Shown here one piece after another: positions 43,041 to 51,671 of a stretch of 64,000 bases of DNA. The DNA comes from Mycolicibacterium gilvum (GTDB lineage: Bacteria > Actinomycetota > Actinomycetes > Mycobacteriales > Mycobacteriaceae), in NCBI RefSeq assembly GCF_900454025.1, contig NZ_UGQM01000001.1:3968001-4032000 (forward strand), given 5' to 3'. The translations under genes and the position numbers were made by a program. Position 1 is the stretch's first letter. Each line of letters starts with the position of its first letter. The notes below the pieces were generated by a model. The model was not told where the DNA came from. It did not search any database and worked only from the letters and a program-made list of their open reading frames with translations.

Positions 43041-44434
43041 GACCGGAGGACGTCTCGGACGTCGTCGTCATTGGCGCCGGAATCGTCGGCTGCGCCATCG
43101 CCCGGGCGCTGGCGGGCACACATCTGTCGGTGACGCTGGTCGAGGCGCGCGACGATGTCGGCGACGGCACGAGCAAGGCCAACACGGCCCTGCTGCACAC
43201 CGGGTTCGACGCGACCCCGGGCACATTGGAGTCCCGGCTGGTCGCCCGCGGGTATCACCTGCTCGGTGAGTACGCCGAGCAGACCGGCATCCCGGTGGAG
43301 CGCACCGGGGCGATGCTCGTCGCGTGGACCGACGAGGAAGCCGACGCGCTCCCGGGTCTGATGGTCAAGGCCGAACGCAACGGCTACCGCGACTGCGATC
43401 TGGTGCGGTCCGAGGAGGTGTACCGGCGGGTCCCCGACCTCGGGCTGGGGGCGCTGGGCGGGCTCGGTGTGCCGGGCGAGTCGATCATCTGCACCTGGAC
43501 GACCAACCTCGCGCTGGCCACCGATGCGGTGGCCCGCGGCGCGCGGCTGCTGCGCGGGGCCCGGGTGACGGGCGTTCAGCCGGGCCCAGAACACACCACG
43601 CTGCACACCACCGCGGGCGACGTGCGCGGCCGCTGGATCATCAACGCGGCCGGCCTGGGCGCCGACCACCTCGACACGGAGTTCGGCCACCGGCGATTCA
43701 CCGTGACCCCGCGACGCGGCGAGCTACTCGTGTTCGACAAGCTCACCCGGCCGATGGTGCCGCTGATCGTGCTCGCCGTACCGTCCTCGCGGGGCAAGGG
43801 GGTGTTGGTCAGCCCGACCATCTACGGCAACGTGATGGTCGGCCCGACCTCGGAGAACCTCGACGACCGCACCGCGACCGGCACTTCCGAGCACGGCTTC
43901 GAGTTTCTGGTGTCGAAGGGACGTGCGCTGATGCCGGCACTGTTCGAGGAGGAGGTCACCGCGACCTACGCGGGGTTGCGTGCCGCCGCCGACCACGACG
44001 ACTACCTCATCGATCTCGATGAACGCCTGCGCTACGTCCTCGTCGGTGGAATACGTTCCACCGGACTGACTTCGGGGATGGCCGTCGCCGAATACGTCTC
44101 CGGCCTGCTGGCCCGCGCGGGGGTCGCGGTCGACGAACGCGACGACCTGCCTCCACCGCCACGGATGCCCAACATCGGCGAGGCGGGACTGCGCCCGTAT
44201 CAGGACGCGGACCGGGTGGCCGCGGACCCCGAGTACGGCCGCATCGTGTGTTTCTGCGAACGGGTCACCGCCGGGGAGATCCGCGACGCGTTCGGATCCC
44301 TGATCCCGCCCGCGGACCTCGACGGGCTACGCCGACGCACCCGGGTGATGAACGGCAGGTGCCAGGGGTTCTACTGCGGCGCACACACCGAGGCCCTTCT
44401 TGAGGCCCTCCTTGAGACCGGAGCGCTCCGATGA
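43037..44434 (+). CDS. GlpA-like FAD-dependent dehydrogenase with C-terminal [2Fe-2S] BFD-like domain
   Basis: The 465-aa protein begins DVVVIGAGIVGCAIARAL (FAD dinucleotide fold) and has the glycerol-3-phosphate-dehydrogenase/DAO-type middle with NAAGLGAD and LVGGIRSTGLTSGMAVAEYV. At the C-terminus IVCFCERVTAGEI followed by GRCQGFYCG gives CxC...CxxxxC ligands of a BFD-like iron-sulfur domain, as in anaerobic GlpA. It probably oxidises the phosphorylated product of the upstream kinase and passes electrons to the next protein. Start and stop overlap both neighbours (ATGA each), so translation is coupled. Confidence 0.87.
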   Translation: MRPEDVSDVVVIGAGIVGCAIARALAGTHLSVTLVEARDDVGDGTSKANTALLHTGFDATPGTLESRLVARGYHLLGEYAEQTGIPVERTGAMLVAWTDEEADALPGLMVKAERNGYRDCDLVRSEEVYRRVPDLGLGALGGLGVPGESIICTWTTNLALATDAVARGARLLRGARVTGVQPGPEHTTLHTTAGDVRGRWIINAAGLGADHLDTEFGHRRFTVTPRRGELLVFDKLTRPMVPLIVLAVPSSRGKGVLVSPTIYGNVMVGPTSENLDDRTATGTSEHGFEFLVSKGRALMPALFEEEVTATYAGLRAAADHDDYLIDLDERLRYVLVGGIRSTGLTSGMAVAEYVSGLLARAGVAVDERDDLPPPPRMPNIGEAGLRPYQDADRVAADPEYGRIVCFCERVTAGEIRDAFGSLIPPADLDGLRRRTRVMNGRCQGFYCGAHTEALLEALLETGALR

Positions 44435-45675
44435 GCCACGTCGCCGTGGCCGTCATCGGCGGCGGACCGTCCGGCCTCACCGCCGCCGCGGCTCTGGCGT
44501 CGACCGTCGACGGCGAGGTCCTGGTGCTGGAGCGGGAAGCGCAGACGGGTGGAATACCGCGCCACAGCGACCATCTGGGCTACGGGATGCGGGACCTGCA
44601 CCGGTTCATCTCGGGGCCCGCCTATGCCCGCCGCCTGACGACCCTGGCCACCGACGCCGGAGCCGTACTCGAGACCGAGGCGATGGTGACCGGGTGGGCC
44701 GGCGAGCGCACGCTGCAGGTCACGTCGCCGCGCGGGGTGCGCACCGTGACCGCCGACGCGGTGGTGCTGGCCACCGGCGCGCGCGAACGGCCCCGCTCTG
44801 CCCGGCTGGTTCCGGGTGACCGACCCGACGGCGTGTACACGACGGGGCAGCTGCAGAACCTCGTGCACCTGCATCACCGCGCGCCCGGAACGCGCGCGGT
44901 CGTCGTCGGCGCGGAATTGGTGAGCTGGTCGGCGGTGCTGACATTGCGCGAATCCGGTTGCGCCACCGCGGCGATGGTGACCTCCCACCCCCGCGCCGAG
45001 GCGTACGCCGCGTTCCGCTCCGCGGGCCGGTTGCTGATGGACGGGCCCGTGCTGACCGGCAGCCGCGTCGTGGGCATCCACGGCAGGGGCCGCGTCAGGT
45101 CGGTGACAGTCGAGCATGCGGCGACGGGCCAACGGCGCGAGATCGACTGCGACACCGTGGTGTTCACCGGCGACTGGATACCCGATCACGAACTCGCCCG
45201 GACGGCGGGCCTGCAGATGGATGCCGCGACCCGCGGCCCCGTCGTCGACACCGCACTACGGACCAGCCGGCCAGGGGTGTTCGCGGTGGGAAACCTGTTG
45301 CATCCGGTCGACACCGCCGACGGCGCCGCGCTCGACGGGAGACACGTCGCCTCCGCGGTGCGGCAATGGCTCGGAAACCCCGCCGCCGCCTCCGCCGCAC
45401 CGACGGCGGCCCGGATCCGCGCCGACCGGCCGTTCCGATGGGTGACCCCGCAACTGGTCCCCGACGACGGCAAAATACCGGCCCGGGGCGATCTGCTGCT
45501 GTGGACCGAGGAATACCGCCGGTTCCCGAAGCTGCGCGCCGTACAGGACGGTCGGGTACTGGCCGAGAGGCGCACGGCGTGGCCGGCCGCGCCCGGGCGG
45601 ATCTACCGGGCGCCGTGGTCGTTGGTCTCCGATGCGAACCCGCAGGGCGGGACGGTCACCCTGTCGCTGGTGTGA
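44431..45675 (+). CDS. NAD(P)/FAD-dependent oxidoreductase (GlpB/HcnB-like partner)
   Basis: The 414-aa flavoprotein has VAVIGGGPSGLTAAAALAS (FAD fold), VVLATGARERPRSARLVPGDRP, VVVGAELVSWSAVLTL (second dinucleotide fold) and the late FAD segment TSRPGVFAVGNLLHPVDTAD. A roughly 80-residue C-terminal extension (FRWVTPQLVPDDGKIPARGD onward) resembles no domain that I recognise. Proteins of this type sit next to GlpA-like dehydrogenases in glycerol-type operons, normally followed by a DUF1667 protein; that gene is not seen here. It ends the operon, 18 bp before a disrupted gene. Confidence 0.85.
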   Translation: MSHVAVAVIGGGPSGLTAAAALASTVDGEVLVLEREAQTGGIPRHSDHLGYGMRDLHRFISGPAYARRLTTLATDAGAVLETEAMVTGWAGERTLQVTSPRGVRTVTADAVVLATGARERPRSARLVPGDRPDGVYTTGQLQNLVHLHHRAPGTRAVVVGAELVSWSAVLTLRESGCATAAMVTSHPRAEAYAAFRSAGRLLMDGPVLTGSRVVGIHGRGRVRSVTVEHAATGQRREIDCDTVVFTGDWIPDHELARTAGLQMDAATRGPVVDTALRTSRPGVFAVGNLLHPVDTADGAALDGRHVASAVRQWLGNPAAASAAPTAARIRADRPFRWVTPQLVPDDGKIPARGDLLLWTEEYRRFPKLRAVQDGRVLAERRTAWPAAPGRIYRAPWSLVSDANPQGGTVTLSLV

Positions 45676-45693
45676 ACGCCCGACGGTGACGGC

Positions 45694-45878
45694 TCACCAG
45701 TCGCCGAGGGGCGGACCGACCGGGTAGGAGCCCAGGTATCCCTTGGCCTTGTCACCCGGGACGGCCTTGACGCTGTCGCGGACCTCGGTCGACGAGGATC
45801 CCTCCGCCTCGATCACTCCGGCGTCGGCCAGCCGGGCCTCCGAGATTCCGCCTGCGACGCCCAAGTCGTTGATGCGGA
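45694..45878 (-). pseudogene. 3' fragment of IS-disrupted small secreted-protein gene
   Basis: This open segment reads RINDLGVAGGISEARLADAG at its start and ends YPVGPPLGDW before TGA at 45694. Its first 40 bp are the left copy of the direct repeat that flanks the insertion element. The matching 5' part lies beyond the element at 47520-47739. Joined across one repeat copy, the two would give a small (about 100-aa) exported protein. Function is unknown. Confidence 0.8.
45839..45878. repeat. 40-bp target-site duplication, left copy
   Basis: It is identical over 40 bp (starts TCCGAGATTCCGCC, ends TTGATGCGGA) to 47520-47559, and the match breaks at both ends. Long, variable target duplications are a known property of IS1634/IS1549-family elements. 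Confidence 0.9.
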
Positions 45879-47519
45879 CCCGAGTTGGCTCAATTTAGTG
45901 TTCAAGTCGGGGCACTGATTTTGGCGAGGGCCACGCGGAGCTCGTCGGGCAACGGATCGGCGGCCGTGAGGAGCTGGCGGCCTGCTTTGATCTGGACGGT
46001 GCGGTAGCGGCGGGCGGTACGCACGAACTTCTTGATGCTCCAACCGGTTTGGGTTTCGATGTAGTGGCTGACGGCCATGGCGGCGACCACGATGCTCAGG
46101 TGGGCCTCGATCGACTCGCGCAGGTGATGGTAGATCGGGCGGGCGGCCAGGTCGTGCTTGGACATCCGGAAGCTCTTCTCGATGCGCCAGAGCTGGTGGT
46201 AGGCGCCGATGACGAAGTCAGCGGGCTGGTCGACCAGGTTGGTGGTGTAGCCCTTCCAGCCGGCCAGAGCGCGGTTCTTGGCTTCCAACTCGCGGTTGAC
46301 CGTCTTGGTGGCACCGGTGAGCTTGATGAACCGGTTGCGCTTGACCGGAGCATGACCATCGACAGCCTTCTGGGCCTTGGCGACCTGCTCATCGATGCCG
46401 CGCAGGGTGCGCCGGGCCCGGTCATTGCGGTACTGGTAGTAGACGACGCGATCGGGGATGCCGCGAGTCTTCTCCGAGCTGCTGGCCGGCCAGGGCTGGG
46501 TCAACACCAGCTGATCAGGAACGGCCTCGTCGGGGTGTTGATCGCGCCATTCGCGGACCACATCGGGCAGGAACGGAATCCGGGTGCCCAGGATGAATGA
46601 CAACCCCGCGGCTTGCAGGGCGACCTGGTTGGATTCGGAGATCATCCCGGCATCGGCGACGACGGTGACATCGCTCAACTGGTGGGCGGCCTTGAACGCG
46701 TTGATGACTGGAAGCATGGTGGCGGTCTCGGCCCGGTTGCCCTCGAAGGCCTCTACCGTGAGCGGGAACCCCGAGGCGTCGGTGAGCAACCCGAGGGTGA
46801 TCTGCGGTTCCAACCGGCGTTCCTTGGAGAACCCAGGTTCGCGGAATCCGTCACCGGTATCGGTCTCGAAGTACAGCGTCGACACGTCGTAGAGCACTAG
46901 TGAGGCCGGCCCCAGCCGGGCATGCCGTGCTGTTGCCGCAGCCAGGGATTGCCGCCAGGCGGGTGTGGCATAGATCGGCAGCCGACGCTTGAGGGTGGCA
47001 TAGGAGGCCGCGTCGACGCCGACTTCGCTCAACACCCGTGCGGTGTCGATCTTGCTGGTCGGCTCGATGATCCGGGCAAGTACGAGATCGCGAAACACGT
47101 TGTCGCCCTGGGTGACCGCTTCGAATCCCAGTGCACGGTAGGCGGCGCACAGGCCGCCCCACAGATGCGTCATCTGCGAGGAGGTGATCGGCAGCGTCCC
47201 CGGCTCGAGGCCACCAGACAGGCCCAAGTCGAGTTCAGTTTGTCCGGCCGCCAAGCGGGCGGCCGCAGCGGACTTCAATGCCGCGAGCTCAACATCATCG
47301 TGGGCCGATCCGATGTGCTCGATCGAGCGTGACCCCCGCCGCCAGGACCACACGATCTGCACTGCAGTCGCCCCCGAGGCGGTCTTCACGGTCCGGATGT
47401 AGGCCACCAGCGCAGCCTACGACCACACTTTAGTGTGCAAATTCCGGCCGATCTACAACTAGAACCGCAGGTCAGAACGCTGCAGTCAGGCCCGAACCCG
47501 AAAAGTGAGCCAAGTCAGG
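45879..47519. mobile_element. IS1634/IS1549-family insertion sequence, 1641 bp
   Basis: The element is bounded exactly by the two 40-bp direct repeats. Its ends are imperfect inverted repeats: left CCCGAGTTGGCTCAATTT and right (reverse complement) CCTGACTTGGCTCACTTT, 15 of 18 matching. It encodes one intact transposase on the minus strand. Size (about 1.6 kb), single ORF and long target duplication fit IS1549 of M. smegmatis and the IS1634 group. A 6-bp-arm palindrome (CACACT/AGTGTG) at 47425-47438 lies upstream of the transposase and may belong to its promoter. The intact ORF and perfect target repeat suggest a recent insertion. Confidence 0.9.
45902..47407 (-). CDS. IS1634-family (IS4-type DDE) transposase
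   Basis: The 501-aa protein has an N-terminal DNA-binding region, then the DDE catalytic core: VLYDVSTLYFETDTG (first Asp), VTVVADAGMISESN (second Asp) and AYHQLWRIEKSFRMSKHDL, the E-x6-K part of the YREK-type motif with the catalytic Glu. C-terminal YHHLRESIEAHLSIVVAAMAVS is typical of the IS4/IS1634 group. It is uninterrupted from ATG 47407 to TGA 45902, so probably functional. It fills nearly the whole element. Confidence 0.93.
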   Translation of the reverse strand: MAYIRTVKTASGATAVQIVWSWRRGSRSIEHIGSAHDDVELAALKSAAAARLAAGQTELDLGLSGGLEPGTLPITSSQMTHLWGGLCAAYRALGFEAVTQGDNVFRDLVLARIIEPTSKIDTARVLSEVGVDAASYATLKRRLPIYATPAWRQSLAAATARHARLGPASLVLYDVSTLYFETDTGDGFREPGFSKERRLEPQITLGLLTDASGFPLTVEAFEGNRAETATMLPVINAFKAAHQLSDVTVVADAGMISESNQVALQAAGLSFILGTRIPFLPDVVREWRDQHPDEAVPDQLVLTQPWPASSSEKTRGIPDRVVYYQYRNDRARRTLRGIDEQVAKAQKAVDGHAPVKRNRFIKLTGATKTVNRELEAKNRALAGWKGYTTNLVDQPADFVIGAYHQLWRIEKSFRMSKHDLAARPIYHHLRESIEAHLSIVVAAMAVSHYIETQTGWSIKKFVRTARRYRTVQIKAGRQLLTAADPLPDELRVALAKISAPT

Positions 47520-47559
47520 TCCGAGATTCCGCCTGCGACGCCCAAGTCGTTGATGCGGA
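47520..47559. repeat. 40-bp target-site duplication, right copy
   Basis: It is an exact copy of 45839-45878 and abuts the right end of the insertion sequence at 47519. Confidence 0.9.
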
Positions 47560-47739
47560 TGACCGCGTTCGTCGACGCCTGCCGGCTGGTCACGGCGGGG
47601 CGGGGGCGACCTCGTCGACGTCCGCGTGCGCGGTGCCGACGCTGAGCGTGGCGAAGGCTGCGGCCGCACACAGCGCGGCCAGGCCGACAACACGGGGTTT
47701 CCTCGGTCTGCGCGCAAGCGCGCGGGCGTGCATGGCCAT
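47520..47739 (-). pseudogene. 5' fragment of IS-disrupted secreted-protein gene, with frameshift
   Basis: ATG 47739 follows a good AAGGAG site and encodes a signal peptide (basic MAMHARALARRPRKPR, hydrophobic VVGLAALCAAAAFATLSVG, cleavage after TAHA) and then DVDEVAPAPP before an in-frame TGA near 47590. The coding sense clearly continues in another frame, SRQASTNAVIRINDLGVAGG, which runs into the right target repeat and matches the 3' fragment. A one-base loss in the CCCCGCCCCGCC tract would explain it. The gene therefore has two lesions, a frameshift and the insertion. A sequencing indel cannot be excluded for the first. Confidence 0.78.
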
Positions 47740-47992
47740 GGTGACTCCTTCGAGCGGAAGGGACGATCTGCCCCGCAGGTGTCGGGAGCACGGCCAGATT
47801 AGCGAGCGAGGCTGGGACGGACCTGCCAACGCGAAGACGGCCCGCCTGGGAGAATGCTCGGTCGTCGTATCGTGGCCATCGCCGAAATAGGTTGCGATGA
47901 ACCAGAATTCCCAGATCGACCGGCTCGGCGTGGCTGGCCGTGCGCTGGTGGGTTCCTGACAGTTGGCTACCAACCCGCCGCCGCGGCCGGAG

Positions 47993-49426
47993 CTACACCG
48001 GCAGGAGCGCGTCGATCACCGAGGCCAGCTGTTTGGCCGAGCGGCACTCGTGCATCGTGATGATGTCCTGATAGCGAGGCACGGCCGAGTCGCCGCTGCC
48101 CCACAGGTGCTTCGGCTCCGGGTTGAGCCAGTGAGCGTGCCGGGCGGCATTGACCATGTGGGCGAGCAGATCGGTCTCCGGGTTGCGGTAGTTGTTGCGG
48201 CCATCCCCGAGCACCAGCAGGGAACTGCGCGGCGACAGCACGTTCGGGAACTTGTCGAGGAACGACACGAAGGCGTGACCGTAGTCGGAGTGGCCGTCGC
48301 GGGTGAACACGGCCGCCTCCCGGGTGATGCGCTGCACGGCGACCGCGAGGTCGGAGTCGGGCCCGAACAACTCGGTGACCTCGTCGGTGGTGTCGATGAA
48401 GGCGAAGACGCGTACGCGTGAGAACTGCTGCCGCAGAGCATGAACCAGCAACAGGGTGAAATGGCTGAAGCCCGCCACCGATCCCGACACGTCGCAGAGC
48501 ACCACGAGTTCGGGCCGCGCCGGATGCGGCTTCTTGAGCACGACGTCGATCGGCACCCCGCCGGTGGACATGGACTTGCGCAGCGTCTTGCGCAGATCGA
48601 TCTCCCCGGCGCGCGAGCGTCGCCGGCGTGCCGCGAGCCGGGTGGCCAGCGTGCGGGCCAGCGGCCCGACCACCCGTCGCATCTGACGCAGTTGCTCGCC
48701 GGACGCCCGCAGGAACTCCACGTTCTCCGAGAGCTGGGGCACGCCGTACATCTGGACGTGATCGCGACCGAGCTGCTCGGCCGTCCGGCGCTTGGTCTCA
48801 CCTTCGACCATCTTGCGCAGCTGCGCGATGCGCTGGGCGGCAATCGCTTTGGCGATCTGCTCCTGCGTCGGTGTGGGTTCGTCGCCGTAGGGCGCCAGCA
48901 ACCCGGCGAGCAGGCGGCCCTCCAGGTCGTCCAGGCTCATCGCCTTGAGCGCCTGATACGACGAATACGAGGGTCCCCGGCTGGAGTTGTAGCGGCCGTA
49001 GGCCTCCACGATCTGGGCGATCATCGCGGCCAGCCGCTCGTCGATGTTCGCGAGTTCCTCGTTATCCGCCAGGAGATCGACCAGCGCGCTACGCAAGGCC
49101 TCGATGTCCTCGGGCGGCAGTCCCTCGCCGTCTTCGTCGTCGTCGAGCACCGTTTTGGCGCCCAGCGCCGCAGGGAAATACAGGTCGAACAGCGCGTCGT
49201 AGGTCTCGCGGTGATCCGAGCGCCGCAACACCGCGCACGCGAGTCCCTCGCGCAGCACATTGCGGTCGGACAGACCGAGGGTGGCCATCACCTGACCGGC
49301 ATCCACCGTCTCCGACGGACCCACCGCGATCCCCTGCTTGCGCAGGGCCTCCACGAATTCGACGAGGTGGCCGGGGATCCCGTGGGGGGCCGGTGGCTGC
49401 GGGGGTCGGGTGCGGCGGGGCGGCAT
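47993..49426 (-). CDS. vWA-domain (CoxE/YeaP-type) protein partner of MoxR ATPase
   Basis: The 477-aa protein has a helical N-terminal half (FVEALRKQGIAVGPSETVDA, CoxE-like) and a C-terminal von Willebrand A domain with the MIDAS motif CDVSGSVAGFS (DxSxS) and the conserved GDGRNNYRNPE and WLNPEPKHLWGSGDS segments. MoxR/vWA pairs act as chaperone-like complexes that help insert metals or assemble large proteins. It starts by a one-base TGATG overlap with the MoxR gene. It corresponds to Rv2425c. Its client is unknown. Confidence 0.88.
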   Translation of the reverse strand: MPPRRTRPPQPPAPHGIPGHLVEFVEALRKQGIAVGPSETVDAGQVMATLGLSDRNVLREGLACAVLRRSDHRETYDALFDLYFPAALGAKTVLDDDEDGEGLPPEDIEALRSALVDLLADNEELANIDERLAAMIAQIVEAYGRYNSSRGPSYSSYQALKAMSLDDLEGRLLAGLLAPYGDEPTPTQEQIAKAIAAQRIAQLRKMVEGETKRRTAEQLGRDHVQMYGVPQLSENVEFLRASGEQLRQMRRVVGPLARTLATRLAARRRRSRAGEIDLRKTLRKSMSTGGVPIDVVLKKPHPARPELVVLCDVSGSVAGFSHFTLLLVHALRQQFSRVRVFAFIDTTDEVTELFGPDSDLAVAVQRITREAAVFTRDGHSDYGHAFVSFLDKFPNVLSPRSSLLVLGDGRNNYRNPETDLLAHMVNAARHAHWLNPEPKHLWGSGDSAVPRYQDIITMHECRSAKQLASVIDALLPV

Positions 49427-50301
49427 CAGTTGAGTCTCAGCTCCCCGGCGGCCTTGATCTGATCGGACTGGTGCTTGAGCACGACGCCGAGCGTCGCGGC
49501 GATCACCTCGTCGTCGATGGTGTCCATGCCCAGAGCCAGCACGGTGCGGGCCCAGTCGATGGTCTCGGCGACCGACGGCAGCTTCTTGAGCTGCATGCCG
49601 CGCAGCACCCCGATGATCCGCACGAGCTCCTCGGCCAGGCGCTCGGGCAGCTCGGGAACCCGGGAGAGCAGGATGCGCCGCTCCAGGTCCGGGTCGGGGA
49701 AGTCGATGTGCAGGAACAGGCAGCGGCGTTTGAGGGCTTCGGACAGTTCCCGCGTCGCGTTCGAGGTCAGCACCACCAGCGGCCGGCGCTCGGCGGTGAT
49801 CGTGCCGAGCTCGGGCACCGTCACCGCGAAGTCGCTGAGCACCTCCAGCAGCAGGCCCTCGATCTCGATGTCGGCCTTGTCCGTCTCGTCGATCAGCAGC
49901 ACCGTCGGCTCGGTCCGCCGGATCGCGGTGAGCAGCGGGCGGGTCAGCAGGAACTCCTCGGAGAACACGTCGTCGCGGGTCTGATCCCAGTCGCCGTGCC
50001 CCGCCTGGATGCGCAGGATCTGCTTGGCGTGGTTCCACTCGTAGAGTGCGCGGGACTCGTCGACCCCCTCGTAGCACTGCAGCCGCACCAGACCCGACCC
50101 GGTGGATTGGGCGATGGCACGCGCCAACTCCGTCTTGCCGACACCGGCCGGGCCCTCGACGAGCAGCGGCTTGCCCAGCCGGTCGGCGAGGAACACCGCG
50201 GTCGCGGTGGCGGTGTCAGGCAGATAGCCCGTCTCGGCCAGCCGGCGCGCGACATCGTCGATGTCGGCGAACAGCGGCTGGATGCTCGCGGGAACACTCA
50301 A
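49426..50301 (-). CDS. MoxR-family AAA+ ATPase
   Basis: The 291-aa ATPase shows LLVEGPAGVGKTELARA (Walker A), VLLIDETDKADIEIEGLLLEVL (Walker B with the following Asp/Glu), VVLTSNATRELSEALKRRC (sensor 1 and arginine finger) and a short helical lid. It is coupled with the vWA gene by a one-base overlap and is equivalent to Rv2426c. The TTG start at 50301 is supported by GAGGAGA 7 nt upstream. It lies 22 bp downstream of proA and may be transcribed with it. Confidence 0.9.
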   Translation of the reverse strand: MSVPASIQPLFADIDDVARRLAETGYLPDTATATAVFLADRLGKPLLVEGPAGVGKTELARAIAQSTGSGLVRLQCYEGVDESRALYEWNHAKQILRIQAGHGDWDQTRDDVFSEEFLLTRPLLTAIRRTEPTVLLIDETDKADIEIEGLLLEVLSDFAVTVPELGTITAERRPLVVLTSNATRELSEALKRRCLFLHIDFPDPDLERRILLSRVPELPERLAEELVRIIGVLRGMQLKKLPSVAETIDWARTVLALGMDTIDDEVIAATLGVVLKHQSDQIKAAGELRLN

Positions 50302-50323
50302 GATTTTCTCCTCGGACTCGGGC

Positions 50324-51571
50324 TCAGGCCGGACGGGTGTGGCCGTCGCCCCACACGATCCATTTGGTGGACGTCAGTTCCGGCAGGCCCATCGGCCCCC
50401 GGGCGTGCAGCTTCTGGGTGGAGATGCCGATCTCCGCTCCGAAGCCGAACTGTTCTCCGTCGGTGAACGCGGTGGACGCGTTGACCATCACCGCGGCCGC
50501 GTCCACCCGTTCGGTGAACCGTTGCGCGGCAGCGAGATCGGTCGTGACGATGGCTTCGGTGTGACCGGTGCCGTACTCGTTGATGTGACTGATCGCTCCG
50601 TCTACTCCATCAACAATGGCCAGCGCGATGTCCATCGACAGGAACTCGGCGCGCAACTCGTCCTCGGTCGGGTCGATGTGCACGGTCACGCCGGCGGCCT
50701 GGAGCGCATCGGTCAGCCGCGGCACCGCGACGTCGGCGACCGCCGCGTCGATCAGCAGCGATTCGGCAGCGTTGCACACGCTGGGCCGGCGGGTCTTGGC
50801 GTTGAGCACGATGCTCTCGGCCGTGTCGAGATCCGCCGAGGAGTGCACGTAGACATGGCAGTTACCGACGCCGGTCTCGATGGTCGGGACCTGGGCGTCG
50901 CGCACCACCGCGTCGATCAGCCCGGCACCGCCGCGCGGGATGACCACGTCGACGAGCCCCCGGGCCTGGATCAGGTGCGTGACGCTGGCGCGGTCCGCGC
51001 TCGGCAGCAGCTGCACCGCGTCGACGTCGAGCAGCTCCGTCGCGAGTGCGGCGCGCAACGCGTCGACGAGTGCGGCATTGGAGCGCGCGGCCGACGAACT
51101 GCCGCGCAGCAGAACGGCGTTGCCCGATTTCAGCGTCAAACCGAACGCGTCGACGGTGACGTTCGGGCGACCCTCGTAGACGATGCCGACCACCCCGAGG
51201 GGCACCCGCTGCTGGCGCAGTTGCAGGCCGTTGGGCAGCGTGCGGCCGCGCAGCACCTCGCCGACGGGATCGGGCAGCCCGGCGACCTGCCGCAGACCGT
51301 CGGCGATCCCCTCGACGCGCGCCGGGGTCAGCGCGAGCCGGTCCAGCATCGCCTCCGGGGTGCCCGACGAGCGCGCCGTGTCCAGGTCGGCCTCGTTGGC
51401 CTCCAGGATGGCGCGCGTGTTCATCAGGACGTGGTCCGCGGCGGTCCGCAACGCCCGGTCCTTGGTGTCGGTGCTCAGCGTCGCCAGCCCGCGGGCGGCG
51501 CTGCGGGCGCGCCGGGCGGCGTCGTGGACCTGCTGGCGCAGGTCGGGGACGGAAGGTGCCTGGACACTCAT
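50324..51571 (-). CDS. proA: Glutamate-5-semialdehyde dehydrogenase (gamma-glutamyl phosphate reductase)
   Basis: The 415-aa second enzyme of proline synthesis reduces gamma-glutamyl phosphate with NADPH. It has [25 protein letters not shown] (in part), the catalytic cysteine in [10 protein letters not shown], and [31 protein letters not shown] (in part). It is separated from proB (57511-58623) by other genes, as in M. tuberculosis (Rv2427c vs Rv2439c). The start ATG 51571 is clear. Confidence 0.96.
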   Translation of the reverse strand: MSVQAPSVPDLRQQVHDAARRARSAARGLATLSTDTKDRALRTAADHVLMNTRAILEANEADLDTARSSGTPEAMLDRLALTPARVEGIADGLRQVAGLPDPVGEVLRGRTLPNGLQLRQQRVPLGVVGIVYEGRPNVTVDAFGLTLKSGNAVLLRGSSSAARSNAALVDALRAALATELLDVDAVQLLPSADRASVTHLIQARGLVDVVIPRGGAGLIDAVVRDAQVPTIETGVGNCHVYVHSSADLDTAESIVLNAKTRRPSVCNAAESLLIDAAVADVAVPRLTDALQAAGVTVHIDPTEDELRAEFLSMDIALAIVDGVDGAISHINEYGTGHTEAIVTTDLAAAQRFTERVDAAAVMVNASTAFTDGEQFGFGAEIGISTQKLHARGPMGLPELTSTKWIVWGDGHTRPA

Positions 51572-51657
51572 CAGGCCAGCGTATCGAACCTGCGTGAGTC
51601 GTTCGACACGTGTCTAGCCCCACGACGAGGGCTTGCGCGAGGAGCCGGCCCGATCGG

Positions 51658-51663
51658 TAGATT
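51658..51663 (+). promoter_or_regulatory. -10 box before the ribokinase-like gene
   Basis: TAGATT is followed by 8 nt to ATG 51672, with no ribosome site between. Leaderless transcription is predicted. Confidence 0.5.
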
Positions 51664-51671
51664 GCACGGTC

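Noticed and set aside
39193..47739. The accessory segment as a prophage or integrative element
   Set aside because: No integrase, tRNA attachment site or phage genes are present; only the single insertion sequence is mobile, and the catabolic genes share the local base composition.
47740..47992. The 253-bp gap between the disrupted gene and the vWA gene
   Set aside because: Scanned on both strands for a tRNA, small ORF with ribosome site or inverted repeat; nothing convincing was seen.
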